From contig KN880628.1 in NCBI GenBank assembly GCA_000934385.1, positions 1-45,342 of the forward strand: a DNA stretch of 45,342 nucleotides. Direction: 5' to 3'. The DNA comes from Cylindrobasidium torrendii FP15055 ss-10. Lineage: Eukaryota; Basidiomycota; Agaricomycetes; Agaricales; Physalacriaceae. This document shows, piece after piece, positions 30,301 to 42,208 of the stretch; the first letter of the stretch is position 1; every line of letters starts with the position of its first letter. The notes under the pieces were generated by a model. That model had not been told where the DNA came from. It searched no databases and saw only the letters and a program-made list of their open reading frames with translations. The position numbers and the translations under genes are program-made.

Positions 30301-32961
30301 TGTAGTAACTGAATGTGATGATAAGCTACAGTCCCCAGGTTCAAGGCAGGCAGTACATACCGCTCAGCGAATTCTTCATACGTCCAACGAGTAGGATAGC
30401 CCGCACAACTAATCCGGATAGTTTCGAGGACACCACAAGCGCGAAGTTGGCCAAGGACTTGCTGAGGCTGGAATTCCCAGGGCTTCTTCGCCTCGTTCGG
30501 CTTGATGCAACGGATGTAGTGAACATTTGTCACGCTGAGTGTCTCCATGAGGGTGATGAGCGAGGCCTTGAAGATGGAACCTTGAGTTGGTTTCTTGATA
30601 GCGCCCCCACGCTTGGGGCCGGAGCCTGATGCACCACCGGACGGCGCGATCCACGACTGACGGCCAGGATCAGGAATGAGTGACGAGCGGCGCGAACCTG
30701 TGCCATCAGAAGCTGCGGGTGTAGATGATCCATCCTTAGAAGCAAACAAGGCGGCGTCGAGGACCTCCTTGAGGAAGGGATTCTTAGTCGACGCAAGCAG
30801 GGTCATGTGTTCGTCGGGAACTGTGTCTCTGTTCTTCTCTATGAAGCCATCGGCCTCGTATGTGACGTCGAGCGCGTAATGGGCAATGGTGAAGGCCGTG
30901 TTTCCAAAGCGAGGTTTCTTGAATACATCTTTGTTCTCGGGCTTGCCCAGTGTGTTATGAAGCTTCTGCAAGAAAGATGCATCCGTACCCGACGGAAGAC
31001 GCGATTCTTCGTCAAGGAGAGCTAGGACACCAAGCTTGCCTTCGATAACGTCGATGCAGGGTTGATTGTCGGAGAAATCAATGAACGTCCAGTTAATCTC
31101 TTCCTTGACGTATTCCTCTTGCTCAAGTTTGAAGACGTGGGAATTGAACTACGAGGCATAAGTTGAAAGAACAGATGTCACACGATAGAACAGACCTCTT
31201 GCTGTAATTTCTCGTTGGCATAGTTGATACTGAATTGTTCGAACGAGTTCTAAACAAGATAAGTGGTTGTCTGGGTAAAGCGTTGAAAAGTGTACCTTTT
31301 TGAAGTGCTCAAATCCGTAGATATCCAGGACACCAATGAACATCTCCGCTCTCTCTGCAGCATCCCCGTTCTCGCCAGCCAAACTTTCATTGACAATCGC
31401 TACCAGCCACTCAAACATGCACGCATAGACGAATTTGGCGACGGAGTCACGGACAACGGTGGCCTGGGCGGCATTGAGGGCAGACACAATCTTTTCTGAA
31501 CGAGTGGTAATCTGCTTCTTTACGGTCCACCTCTTGAACTCGGCCAGGTCAACCCCGAGGAAACGTGTTGCAAGAATCAGCGCAGCGTCGGTATCATCAA
31601 TCATAGCATCATTGCGCAGCTGGGTGACCTTGACGTTGCCGAGATGTAGGACACCAGCAAGTAGACGGAAAACAGCCCATTGCTTCTCGACGGATATCCC
31701 GACAACTGATAGCGCCTTCTGGGTCTCGGAGAACTCTTGGGAGTCGTCGACTCCGGCGATGGGCGTCGACTGCGGACCACCCTGTCTGAGGTATGTGAAT
31801 TTGCTGATGTCGGTGTCGAGACCCATATCTTTGCGCTCCTTGAGAGGTGCACCGGCACAGAGCTGGTAGAAGATATGGTAATTGCGCTCGGTGAGGGGCT
31901 GGAAGACAATACGCGAGCGCTCCAGCAGGTAAGTCCGAATGCGAGCGCCAACAATTTCTTGATGTCCGTCAAAAAGAATCTGGATTCACCGATGAGCAAG
32001 CGAAGGCAGCCGAGGGAAAGCGCACTCGCCTGAATATACTTTCCGAAGCGAGACGAATTGTCGTTGCGAGTTGTCTTCGCGTTACCGAACGCTTCGAGAA
32101 TGGGATTTGTCGCGAGAATTTGCCTTTCGATTTCACTGGACTCGTCAAGCGATGCTTTGAACTTCGTTTGCTTCGTCGAGTCAGGGGGGTTGACAGATGC
32201 AAGATATCTCATGATGTATTTCGCCTGTAGATGGCGTCGTCAATAAGGGGATTACAGACGAGGGCTGAGCGCGTACAGATTCGGTCTTTCCGGCACCACT
32301 GGATAGGCCAATGAGCACACATACTCAGGTCGCACGGACAACACGTACCTTTCGCCCGACACGATAATGGTCTGACCCAGCTTATTCTTGCGCATGGCCG
32401 TGTACGCGTCCTCTGCGATGGCGAAAAGATGGGGCTCGAGCTCGCCGCGCCGTCGGCCCGCGTAAGCTTGGATAATTTCGGGGCCATAGAGCGTAACCCG
32501 TTGGAAAGGATTAACCGCAATGAGGACGATACCCGAATAGGTGTATATACTGTGCTGGGCATAGCGATTCCGGATCGTATGCAACACTGGAAAATTATAA
32601 GTATTGGTCAGGGAGATACTATCTCGTTACACACCGGATGGTTCGTTGAGATGGGAAAGTGTAGCCAGGTCGTCAGCGGTTTCGAGTAGTGGCGGATTCC
32701 GAAGCGGTGGTAAGTTTTTCGCGCCGTTCTTAATGTCCTTGAGCGTAGTCGTAATAGCTATTTCCTATTCCACGGTCAAGATCGGACACGACTTTGGCGG
32801 ACGACGAGGGGATGGCGCACCTTGCCGCGCTCGTCCTGGAATACGATGCGGACGTCGTCGTCGGTGTTCTTGACGAGGGAAGTAACCTCGGCGGAGAGCC
32901 ATGCCTGGTCTTTGTCCTCAAACCAGACGCGCGTGCCCTTTGAGTAGATGTTCTCCGCCAT
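27383..32961 (-). CDS. MYO2: Class V myosin heavy chain
   Basis: Starts [20 protein letters not shown] at 32961. The motor has [17 protein letters not shown], the P-loop [10 protein letters not shown] assembled from three exons, switch I ([10 protein letters not shown]), switch II (DIYGFEHF), [15 protein letters not shown], and the actin-binding/converter side [13 protein letters not shown] motifs follow ([25 protein letters not shown]) for light-chain or calmodulin binding, then a heptad coiled coil (about 29640-29190). The globular DIL tail is next: [46 protein letters not shown] and [17 protein letters not shown]. It ends [12 protein letters not shown]. It is a processive actin motor carrying vesicles and organelles to hyphal tips (family knowledge). 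There are many short introns and no break was found. Confidence 0.95.
32277..32298 (-). other. 22-bp microexon coding the myosin P-loop
   Basis: On the minus strand GGCGAAAG is followed by an intron (32299-32348), then a 22-bp exon, an intron (32225-32276), then GCGAAATACATCATG. Only this joining gives [15 protein letters not shown], the invariant Walker A region. Both introns are GT..AG and about 50 bp. Skipping the exon would remove the ATP-binding loop and shift the frame. Confidence 0.88.
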
Positions 32962-33060
32962 GGCGGGCAGGTTACAAGTCAAGAAGTGGCTGTGTATGAT
33001 GCCATCACGATAAACTGATGGCAACGAGCCCCATTGCGGCGCTTACTCTCTTTACCACTG
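32962..33060. promoter_or_regulatory. 99-bp bidirectional promoter, myosin V / ARP5
   Basis: Only 99 bp separate the two divergent start codons, so both transcripts must start from this stretch or inside the neighbouring gene. I see no TATA box. Both genes may share regulatory sites. Confidence 0.6.
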
Positions 33061-35403
33061 ATGTCCGCTCCCGTTGTGAATATTCCGCCGCCGTTGCTGC
33101 CTGAGCTCCCACTTCCGCCAGACTCATACGATGTCCACCGTGACGCACAGACACCGCTCATAATCGACAATGGGTCCACACATCTCCGGTGGGGCTTTGC
33201 GACCTCAAGCACGCCGCGCTGGGGCACCAATCTCGTTTCTAAATACAAAGAGCGTCGCCATAATCGTCCTCTCGTCCTTTTTGGAGATGCAGTTGATGTG
33301 GAAAGCGGGGCGCGCGCCCAATCTCGTGCAGCCTGGGAAGGAGACATCTTGCTCAACTTTGACGCCCTGGTATGTAACACATATCTCGATGTGACGCGCC
33401 TCATCATACAAAAGCACAGGAGAACGCACTTGACTATGCCTTTGTCAGCCTTGGTGTTGATGGCAACGGTGTGAACCACCCCATCCTAATGTCCGAACGT
33501 CTCAGCAATCCACTACATTCACGCGGTTTAACTAGCGAACTTATGTTCGAGCTATACTCTGTACCTTCGCTATCCTACTGCGTCGATGGCATCATGTCCT
33601 TCTACAAGAATAACGGGCTGTCTGATGGACTGTCCATCTCATTCAACACTGCGTCTACCTCCGTCATTCCCATTCTTGGTGGTAAAGGAATCATGAGTTG
33701 TGCAAAACGGTGCGTGCTTGCTTAGCTAAAGTCACACCCACTAAACGCTGACAGTATTCCCTGGGGTGCCCTACAAGCTTCCGACTACCTTCTCAAGCTC
33801 CTTCAACTGAAATACCCTACCTTCCCATCACGCGTCACACCATTTCACACCAACTGGATCCTCCAGAACCATTGTGATGTAGCATCAGACTACCCAGCAC
33901 TCTTGCGCTCCCTCGCCGATCCACCAACTCTCAAATCGTCTAATGTTATCGTGCAGTTTCCATACGTCCCAGCTGCTGTCGATGAGAGGTCTGAAGAGCA
34001 ACTTGCCAAGCTTGCAGAAAAACGCAAGGAGCAAGGTAGGAAGCTACAAGAAATGGCCGCCAGGAATCGGATTGAGAAGGTAGGTCATAATGTCCTGTTC
34101 TGCCTCGTAGTGTGCTCATGTCCGTGACAGCTACAGCAAAAAGAGACCGACCTGCAAAATCTCACGGCCCTCCGCGACTCGCGCGCGGGCGAGACTCGTC
34201 GCGAATGGGAGGCTATTCTTGAGGACGAGGGATTCGAGGATGATCAGGATCTGGACGATGCCATTCGAAAGCTCGATGCCGACATCAAGAAGTCGCGTAA
34301 AAAAGATGCCCCAGACGAGGACGAAATGATTCCCGATTTCCCCTATGCAGACATACCAGATGAACGCTTAGATGAGGATGGGCTGAAGGAGAAGAAGAAG
34401 CAGCGCTTGTTAAGGGCTGGGTATGAAGCACGAGTGCGTGCACGACGAGAGAAAGAACGTGAAAGAGAGGAAAGGGTGGCTGAGGAGAAGCAAGAGGAAC
34501 TGGAGAGGGAGTCAGATCTGGGATCCTGGTCACAGAAGCTGAGGCAGGAGCAGGAGGCGTTGATAGCAAAGATACGGGAACGGGAACGACGGCGAACCGC
34601 GCTCAGCGACCGAAAAAGCGCAGCAGCACAGGCACGAATGAAGAACATCGCCAATCTTGCCACCGACGAACGCGTGCCTAAGAAAAGGAAAGCGGGTGGG
34701 GAAGATAGCTTTGGGGCGGACGATGCAGACTGGGCAATTTACCGCAAAATCGTAAGTTGGTTACTGTGGCCATTGCATTCTGACCAACCAGTTCCAGAAT
34801 ACAGATGCTCCCTCAGACGACGAAGAGGATGACCTTGCGCGTCTCAGCACCATCGAGGACAAGCTCTTACTACATGATCCCACGTTCAGTCTTGAGGAGA
34901 CCCACGCCGCCCTATCCAACCAACGGTCTGCTTTACTCAGCGCTTTCAAACCTACATATCCAGACACCGATATGGAGGGCAGTATGCGCATACACCTGAG
35001 CACCGAGCGCTGGCGCGTCTGTGAAACGTGGTTCTCGCCTGGAATGGCGGGCATCGACTCTGCCGGTCTCGGGGAGGTCATCCAAAACGTCGTTTCTCGG
35101 TTCGACGCCAATGATCAAGCAAGGCTAGTGCAAAACATCTTCTTGACGGGCTCGCCGTCCAAATTTCCTGGGCTCCCTGTACGCCTACAGAACACCCTTC
35201 GTCCGCTGCTTCCGCAAGAAATGCCCATCGGAATACGAAGGGCAGACGATGCGACATTGGATGCGTGGAGGGGCATGGCAAAATTCAGTTTGACAAATGA
35301 GTTTAAGCAGACAGGAATGAGTCGAGCGGAGTACAATGAGCATGGGCCTGAGAGGGTCAAAAAGTGGTGGGGAAGTAATTGGAATTATGCTTTGGAATGT
35401 TAG
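33061..35403 (+). CDS. ARP5: Actin-related protein 5, INO80 complex subunit
   Basis: Starts MSAPVVNIPPPLLPELPLPP at 33061. The actin-fold phosphate loop is PLIIDNGSTHLRWGFA. Intron 1 (33370-33419) joins NFDAL to ENALDYAFVSLGVDG. Then come HPILMSERLSNPLHSR and MFELYSVPSLSYCVDG, both typical of Arp5. A long charged insertion (RKKDAPDEDEMIPDFPYADI, then KEREREERVAEEKQEELERE) interrupts the fold as in Arp5. The end returns to actin-like FLTGSPSKFPGLPVRL and WKWW-type residues (VKKWWGSNWNY). Arp5 pairs with Ies6 and couples INO80 ATPase activity to nucleosome sliding in the nucleus (family knowledge). About five short introns; the ones I traced join in frame. Confidence 0.93.
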
Positions 35404-35555
35404 TTTTTGGTGAGACTACATATCATGTTAAATATATAACCACTGTACCTGCCTCTTGTTCAATGTAAATGCTTCGCGCTGTGCTATGTGTATATGACTG
35501 CTGCCTGGGATCAGCAGCGACGTGATCGAGCTGTTTGACCTTGCCAATAACCAAC

Positions 35556-36223
35556 ATGGTGTATACCGACTTCGACGATGTCCTCACAAACGAATCTAAA
35601 CCACGCACATCGGCGACGCTTACTCTTCGTATAATCAAGTCTTTCGAATACCGCACCGAGAAGAGTCTGGTCCTACACGCAATTAACCTCGAAACAACCA
35701 CAGTTGGCCAGCTAAAGGACCTGGCGCGAGAAGGTACCCGCTGAGCCATGCTCTGCTTGTGGATCTGTGGACCTATGGATTTGGATTAGCCGTCAAGACG
35801 CAGGCGGGATGGAAGCCATACAGGACGGTCGACCATGGTGCGTTGTATGTCCAGCGTCTGAACGCGCTTCTCACGGATTATAGACACGTTGAAACTGTAT
35901 ACCAAGGCTCATGGGGCCAAGGTTCTTCGCATTTTGCGATGCTTTGGATTGAGCCTTACGTCCTTTTAGACTACAAATCTCATCATAAACCTCGACCATG
36001 ATGACTGGATTCTGGCCGATGATGCCCAAATCCTGGCGGACGCAGGCTTTGGTATGCAATCTCTGTTCTCGCAAGCACCATCGTTGACGCTTCGAACAGA
36101 AAACGAGACCGAAGTTAGCTTCTTCAACCGCGAACTGTACGAAAAGTTCAAGCTCAATCCGCAGGTGCGTGTTCATCCATCTTTCATGACTCTTCGGCTC
36201 ATCTCTCACAGACGACCTGGTAG
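35556..36223 (+). CDS. UPF0538 family protein (C2orf76-like)
   Basis: Six exons (35556-35733, 35790-35837, 35884-35921, 35970-36051, 36100-36164, 36212-36223) code for 140 residues. TLTLRIIKSFEYRTEKSLVL, then HAINLETTTVGQL, KPYRTVDHDTLKLYTKAHGA, NLIINLDHDDWIL, LADAGFENETEVSFF and a final NPQTTW. Order and ending match the small eukaryotic UPF0538 family, whose animal member C2orf76 also ends in Trp. The last exon codes only Thr-Thr-Trp-stop. The function of the family is not known; the fold may be ubiquitin-like from the length and strand pattern, but that is a guess. It lies 152 bp after ARP5 on the same strand. Confidence 0.82.
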
Positions 36224-36750
36224 CCACTGGCTAAGAACCTCTAGCGATTCCGATTTGATCTGTACATTTGGCTGTCATCTACCTGAATTTTTCATGGGAC
36301 TCGGCCGGGACTCGGCGTGCTGAACTCTTGATCCGTGACAATTATCGAAAGTGCCCTGTGTGTCCATATGGAACACACACCGAGCCATCGCCTGGCCATC
36401 GCGCACAGTTCATCAACGAATTGTATCTTCTCGGTTTCTTCGTCCCATGGTCGTCCTTGATAGCCAGATAAGGCCTCGATAGACGGGGCGAAGATAACCT
36501 AAGAATACCCGATGACTGCGTTGTGAGCTGTGGGTCGGGGAACCGCCACATGCCTCCGTCGCCAATTTTATCCGTGGTATCGTCAGTGCTATAAATCTCC
36601 TGGCCCGGCTCAACAAGCACCCTTGAATTTCTTCCCAACCACCACCACCACCCCCACTTTTTTTCTAGTGGGCTCGTCCCCTTCGTCTGATCAAACTTGC
36701 GGCACTTTACACAGTGCTGTTCAAGCAGACAAACAAATTTCCCGAACGCG
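36224..36750. other. Promoter region of the permease
   Basis: No gene is seen in these 527 bp. A C-rich CCACC repeat followed by a T-run lies at about 36640-36665, roughly 90-110 bp before the permease ATG. Such pyrimidine-rich leaders are common at fungal transcription starts. Confidence 0.5.
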
Positions 36751-38370
36751 ATGGCAGCCCTTGCGATGGAAGAAAAGGATCTGGAGATAGGCAAGAAGGA
36801 CTCGATGCACGCCACGGACGATGTGATGTCGGCCACCTCGGACGAATCTAGTCGTGTGCACCATCTGAAGAACGCGCTTGCACCTCTGCGCTGGCTGAAC
36901 AACGGAGAGGCCTGGTTGGACAAGAAGCTCGGCGTCGAAAGCCAAGGAATCGACCGCATTCGTGAAGAAGACAAGACACCGCCGTCGCTCTTCAACTCAT
37001 TCTGGATGTGGTGGTCAATGACCTGCCATGTCGGCACCCTCCCTATTGGTGTCCTCGGTCCTGAATTCGGCCTCAACTTTTCTCAGTCTTGCTCTGCGAT
37101 AGTTGTTGGAACCGTCCTCGGTGCCCTTTGCACAGCGTTTACTGGCACGCTCGGCCCCAAAGTGCGTTTCCCTCAAATGACCTAGATATGGAGGTGATGC
37201 TAACGCATTGAATAGACTGGACTGCGCCAAATCACGGCGGCGAGATACTCATTCGGATTTTGGGGTGCCAAACTGTGCTCAATCCTCAACATCATCGTGG
37301 GTGGCGGCTTCGCCGTCGTCAACATTGTCACCACCGGTCAGATCCTTAGTGCGGTGTCCGACTACACTATGACTATCAGCGTGGGCTGTGTCATTGTTAC
37401 AGTCGTCTCCTACGTGGTATCGGTATTTGGGTTCTCAATCATCCACACCTACGAGAAATACAGTTGGGTCGCGTCGTTCGTCCTCCTTCTCACCCTCATA
37501 GGGCAGGCCGCGCCGAATATTCAAACCGATACTCCCGGACTCAACCATGGATTAGAATTCGCAGGAGCTTGGCTTTCGTTCATGGCCGTGTGCTTCTCGT
37601 CCTCATCCGGCTGGTGTTCAATCACTGCAGACTACTATTGCAATTACCCAGCAAAGACCAGCCGGTGGAAGATCTTTGGTCTTACCTTCTGCGGTGTTAC
37701 TCTCCCCACTATTTTCGTCACCATCGTCGGGGCAGCCATTGGAGATGCTGCCATTCTTGCCGAATACGGGCCATATTACGATGCATACGAAGGTCATGGA
37801 CTTGGTGGTCTTCTCCGTGTCATCTACCACCCCAGCGGCTGGAGCAAGTTTGCGCTGGTCATCCTCACGTTTTCGGTTATTGGAAACAACATTGCGACCA
37901 TTTACTCCTCCGGGCTTTCCATCCAACTCCTTGGGAACTACTTCCATGCCGTCCCTCGCTTCATTTGGTCCTTCCTCGTTGCATTCGTTGTTGGCGCCAT
38001 CTCTGTCGCGGGCAAGGGCCACCTCTCCAGCATTGTATCCAACTTTGTGTCCCTCCTCGGGTACTGGACCGTCAGCTTCACGTTCATCCTCCTCATTGAA
38101 GACCAGTGGTTCCGTCGCAAGGACGGATACAACCTGGATGCATGGGATACTGCGGCAAAGCTGCCATTGGGCATTGCAGCTGTTCTGGCGCTGCTGTCGG
38201 GATACCTCGCCGGCGGTGTGCCCGGAATGTCGCAAGTGTGGTACATTGGTCCTATCGCGGCCAAGTTTGGTGGGGCTGGTGGCGACGTAGGCATCTTTTT
38301 GTCCGCTGCTATCACTATCGTCGTGTACTTCCCTTTGCGGTACTTGGAGAAGAAGCACACTGGACGGTGA
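36751..38370 (+). CDS. Purine-cytosine permease (NCS1 family, Fcy2-like)
   Basis: Two exons (36751-37161, 37216-38370) code for 521 residues. A charged cytosolic N-terminus (MAALAMEEKDLEIGKKDS) leads to PSLFNSFWMWWSMTCHVGTL. GPEFGLNFSQS and TGTLGPKTGLRQITAARYSF follow across the intron, the conserved entrance of the NCS1 family. The remainder is hydrophobic, enough for about 12 membrane helices, with VIGNNIATIYSSGLSIQLLG and LLIEDQWFRRKDGYNLDAW typical of Fcy2-like permeases. It imports cytosine or purines with protons at the plasma membrane (family knowledge). Substrate choice cannot be read. The ATG at 36751 is preferred because it opens a normal hydrophilic tail. Confidence 0.92.
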
Positions 38371-38670
38371 TAGGTTGTTTTGATCTGTACCTATCTAGTC
38401 AATATGTAGTACTCATACATTTTCAGTTTGTTTGTAAGGTACACTTCAATAAAGCAGAGACAAATTCCATTGCTCCTCATTTGGGTTGGGAGCTATGATC
38501 TATTGCCTCCATGCGCGCGGCCCGAAACATCTCCGCGCAATCCTTCTCTGCACAGTCACGATGGGATTTCGCCATCCGAGAATACCCCGCTGGCTTATGG
38601 CGTCCTCCATAAATGTCCTGGACTGAGGCTATGGCAGCCCCAAGTGTTCTCCTGCTCCCAAAGCTTCAAG
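38371..38670. other. Intergenic region, permease / beta-glucosidase
   Basis: Exactly 300 bp between a stop and a start on the same strand. AATAAA at 38447 on the plus strand may be the permease polyadenylation signal. I see no gene. Confidence 0.5.
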
Positions 38671-41600
38671 ATGGCCGACCGCAAATTTCTGGACGAAGAC
38701 ATCCCCGCACTTGTCAAACGACTTCACACAGATGAAAAGATTGGGCTGCTTGGGGCGCCCAATTGGTGGAATACGTATGCCGTACCGCGTTTGGGGATAC
38801 CCTCAGTGCGAATGAGTGACGGTCCAAATGTGAGTACATCTAGCTCTGTGCATTAACACACTGACATCCCGCCAGGGTGTTCGTGGCTCGACAGCGTTTG
38901 CTGCTACGCCTGCGCAATGCATTCCTGTGCGTTTCTTTCCATATCACAACCTGCGTCGGCATTCATGAACAACGTAGTGTGGAACATCCATGGGCGCGAC
39001 GTTCGACCAGGACGCTATACGGAAGGCCGGAAAGTTTCTTGCAGAAGAAGCCAAGATAAAGTCTTCTGTCATTCTGCTCGGCCCAACCTGCAACATCCAG
39101 CGCAACCCACTTGGCGGGCGCGCCTTCGAGTCGTTCTCGGAAGATCCACATCTCTCTGGTGCGCCTTACCGATGAATTCACGCGAACGGTGCTAAATATC
39201 TGCAGGCATAATCACGGCTGCGTATATTCAAGGCTTGCAGAAAGAGGGCGTCGCGGCAGGTGGGACCTCCTCTATGCCGGCGTAAACTCAACTGACGAGA
39301 CACAGCGGTCAAACATTTTGTAGGAAACGACCAAGAACATGAGCGGACGGCAGCAGAGTCTGTTATGTCCACTCGTGCTCTGCGCGAAATCTACCTGTAC
39401 CCGTATGAACCCCATCATTCACGAATTGTATCCACAATTAATACCACATCCAGGTTTATGCTCGCCCAGAAACTCGCAAAGCCCTGGGCATACATGACCT
39501 CGTACGCTTTTGAATCTTCCTTACCTAACCACAAACTAACGTACCTGGGCAGATACGGTCGTATTGACGGCGTTCATGTCTCAGAGAACCCCGCAATCCT
39601 CCAGGATATCCTGCGCAAAGAATGGGGTTTCGATGGCATTATCATGAGTGACTGGTATGGCACCTACAGCGTCGACGCAGCCATCAATGCCGGACTCGAC
39701 TTGGAGATGCCCGGGCCTCCTCGCTGGCGGACCCATGTCCTCGTATCCCACGTCCTCACCGCGCAGAAATTGTTGCCTCGAACTCTCGACGCGCGAGTGG
39801 CCAACATGCTGGAGTTCATCCAGAGGCAAGCAAAGAGGAACCCTGATGTAGTGTTTGGGGACGGAATCGAGCGCAGTAGGGACTCGCCAGAGGCGAGGGA
39901 GTTTTGTAGGCGATTGGCCGCCGACGGGATTGTTCTACTCAAGAACAAGGGCGATATCTTGCCATTCGAAGAAGGAACGAAGAGGAAGATTGCAATCATG
40001 GGCCCGAATGCAAAGGAAACCGTCATCTCCGGAGGAGGTTCTGCGCAGCTCAAGCCAACGTACGTTATCACACCCTTCGACGGCATTGCAAACGCAGCGC
40101 CAAAGGATGTTGAGGTGAAGTACGAACTTGGATGTTATGGTATGTGCTGCCTCTTATTCACAAATTATGTTAATCGTGGTGTTGCAGCTCACAAGTACCT
40201 TCCTACCCTCGAGCGCAACCTCAAGACGGTCGACGGACAACCCGGATGGTCCTGTTCATGGTATAACTACAGAGACGACGGGAGCTTGTCCGACGAGATC
40301 GCCCACTTCACCTTGCTGGACACCCGCGTTAAGATCAGTGACTTCCGACCTGAGGGCATAAATGACGAATTTTGCCTGAAGCTCAAGGGTGGTTTAACGA
40401 TGCCTACTACGGCGCCGTATGAACTTGGCTTGACAGTCGCTGGTAAGCATTGCCTGCTTCGCACGCGAAGTCTGCACACTAACGGCTCGGTCAGGTCGTG
40501 CGAAACTCTACGTTGAAGGTGAATTGACAATTGACAACTGGACGCATCAAACGCCTGGAGATTTCTTTTATGGGTGCGTTGTATTCAGTGTCTTGTTGGA
40601 AGCTACCTAAACGCTCGCCTAGTCAAGGAACTATTGAGGAGAAGGCAGTCGTTGATTTTAAGGCGGGTGTTGGTCGCGAAATCCTTGTCGAGTTCAACAA
40701 TATCATGCCCCCACGGGAGGGCGTTGATTCACAGCCGGCGCTCATGCGGGGTGTGGTACGGTTTTTAGCTTGGCTACACAAGCATGCGTTCTTATGTCTA
40801 CCCTAGCGTCTTGGAGGATGCGAGCAAATCGATCCTGATCAGGCAGTGGAGAACGCCGTTCAGACGGCCAAGGATTCAGATGTTGTGTTCTTCATCGCGG
40901 GTCTGACGCCTGAATGGGAGGCCGAGGGGTTCGACAGGCCAACACTGCATCTCCCGAGCCGCCAGGACGAGGTTATCTCGCGGATTGCGGAGGTGAACCC
41001 CAATGTCGTCGTGTGTATACAAGCGGTATGCATCGAAAGCTCGTACAATCCAGCGGTGCTCATGAAATGCAGGGCTCTGCGGTGGCAATGCCATGGGAAG
41101 ACAAAGTTGCCGGTCTACTGCAATGTTGGTATTCTGGAAACGAAGCGGGCAATGCCATCGCGGATATAATCTACGGCAAAGTGAACCCAAGTGGACGCTT
41201 GCCACTCACATTGCCCAAACGCATCGAGGACTGCCCAGCCTATCTCAACAGCAAGTCTGTCCAGGGGAAAATACATTATCGGGAAGATTTGTATGTTGGG
41301 TACAAGCACTATCAGGCTACGGCAGTTAAGCCGCATTTTGCCTTTGGGTACGTCTCTTTCGCGTAGTATCTACAGCGCCAACTAAGCATGACATAGGTTT
41401 GGGTTGTCTTATACCACGTTCGAGTTCACCGGCTTGAGTATCAAGGGCTCGGGCACAAATTACGAAGTTTCCGTGGAGGTCAAGAATACTGGTGCGCGTG
41501 CGGGAGCGGAGGTTGTGCAGGTGTACGTCTCATATCCGGAAACTGAGTTGAACCAACTACTCTTCCAACTGCGCGGTTTCGCCAAACTACATGATATCGG

Positions 41601-41787
41601 CGTCAATGCGTCTAAGGTGGCGAAGATCGAATTGGACAAGTGTGCGTTTTCCCATTGGGACCCGGAGGCGAAGTCATGGCGCGTCGTTGCTGGAGGGTAT
41701 GGAATTCATGTTGGGAAGAGTAGTGAGGAGTTCGTTCTGGAGGCGAGAATCAAGGTAGTTGAGGGATTCACGTGGAATGGTGTGTAA
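38671..41787 (+). CDS. Beta-glucosidase, GH3 family with PA14 domain, intracellular type
   Basis: Starts MADRKFLDEDIPALVKRLHT with no signal peptide, so it is probably intracellular and acts on imported glucosides such as cellobiose. The GH3 barrel includes VRMSDGPNGVRGSTAFAATP, GPTCNIQRNPLGGRAFESFS, ATVKHFVGNDQEHER and GIIMSDWYGTYS, where Asp of MSDW is the nucleophile. The second domain has LAADGIVLLKNKGDILPF and GGGSAQLKPTYVITPFDGI. An inserted PA14 domain follows (WYNYRDDGSLSDEI, then LGLTVAGRAKLYVEGELTID). The barrel partner then resumes at FIAGLTPEWEAEGFDRPTLH, holding the probable acid/base Glu. The fibronectin-III-like end includes FGLSYTTFEFTGL. About ten introns join in frame; the first two exon joins give GPNGVRG and PCGTSMGATFDQD. 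Confidence 0.93.
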
Positions 41788-42208
41788 ATCTAGGGGGTAT
41801 AGCCAACATAAATATGTACAGTATCTTGGAAAGCTCAGGCGGGTGCTCAAAAGTGCGTCGCGTGCTGGCAACTCACCAAATAAACTTATTATAGAATGCT
41901 CTTTTTTAAGCACATAGCGAGCCGGCCACGACTCAAAACTCACAACCCCCGATGCCAACCTTTTGAACCTAATAATTGGAACAATGAGCGATCAATCACC
42001 AGCGGCAATCAGCGGCATATCACTGTACTTACATATGACATCACACAAGCCTGCCTCTGACCATCACGCATAGATAAACTCCTCCCATTGACTATCGTGT
42101 CAAGATCCTGCTCTTTTGAATCCATCGTGACCAGCAACGAAGACCATGATAAAGATCCCTCACCACACTGTATGGTGCCCAGTGGCGCCAGACATACACT
42201 ACAATACT
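41788..42208. other. Promoter region of the MYND protein
   Basis: No gene is seen in these 421 bp. The stretch is AT-rich with no clear TATA box. Confidence 0.5.

Noticed and set aside
37618..38358. A 246-codon minus-strand frame in the permease
   Set aside because: It is a shadow of the hydrophobic permease coding sequence, with no known features.
36751..41787. Permease and beta-glucosidase as a sugar-use cluster
   Set aside because: The transporter is of the purine/cytosine NCS1 type, not a sugar transporter, and the 300-bp spacing is ordinary here.
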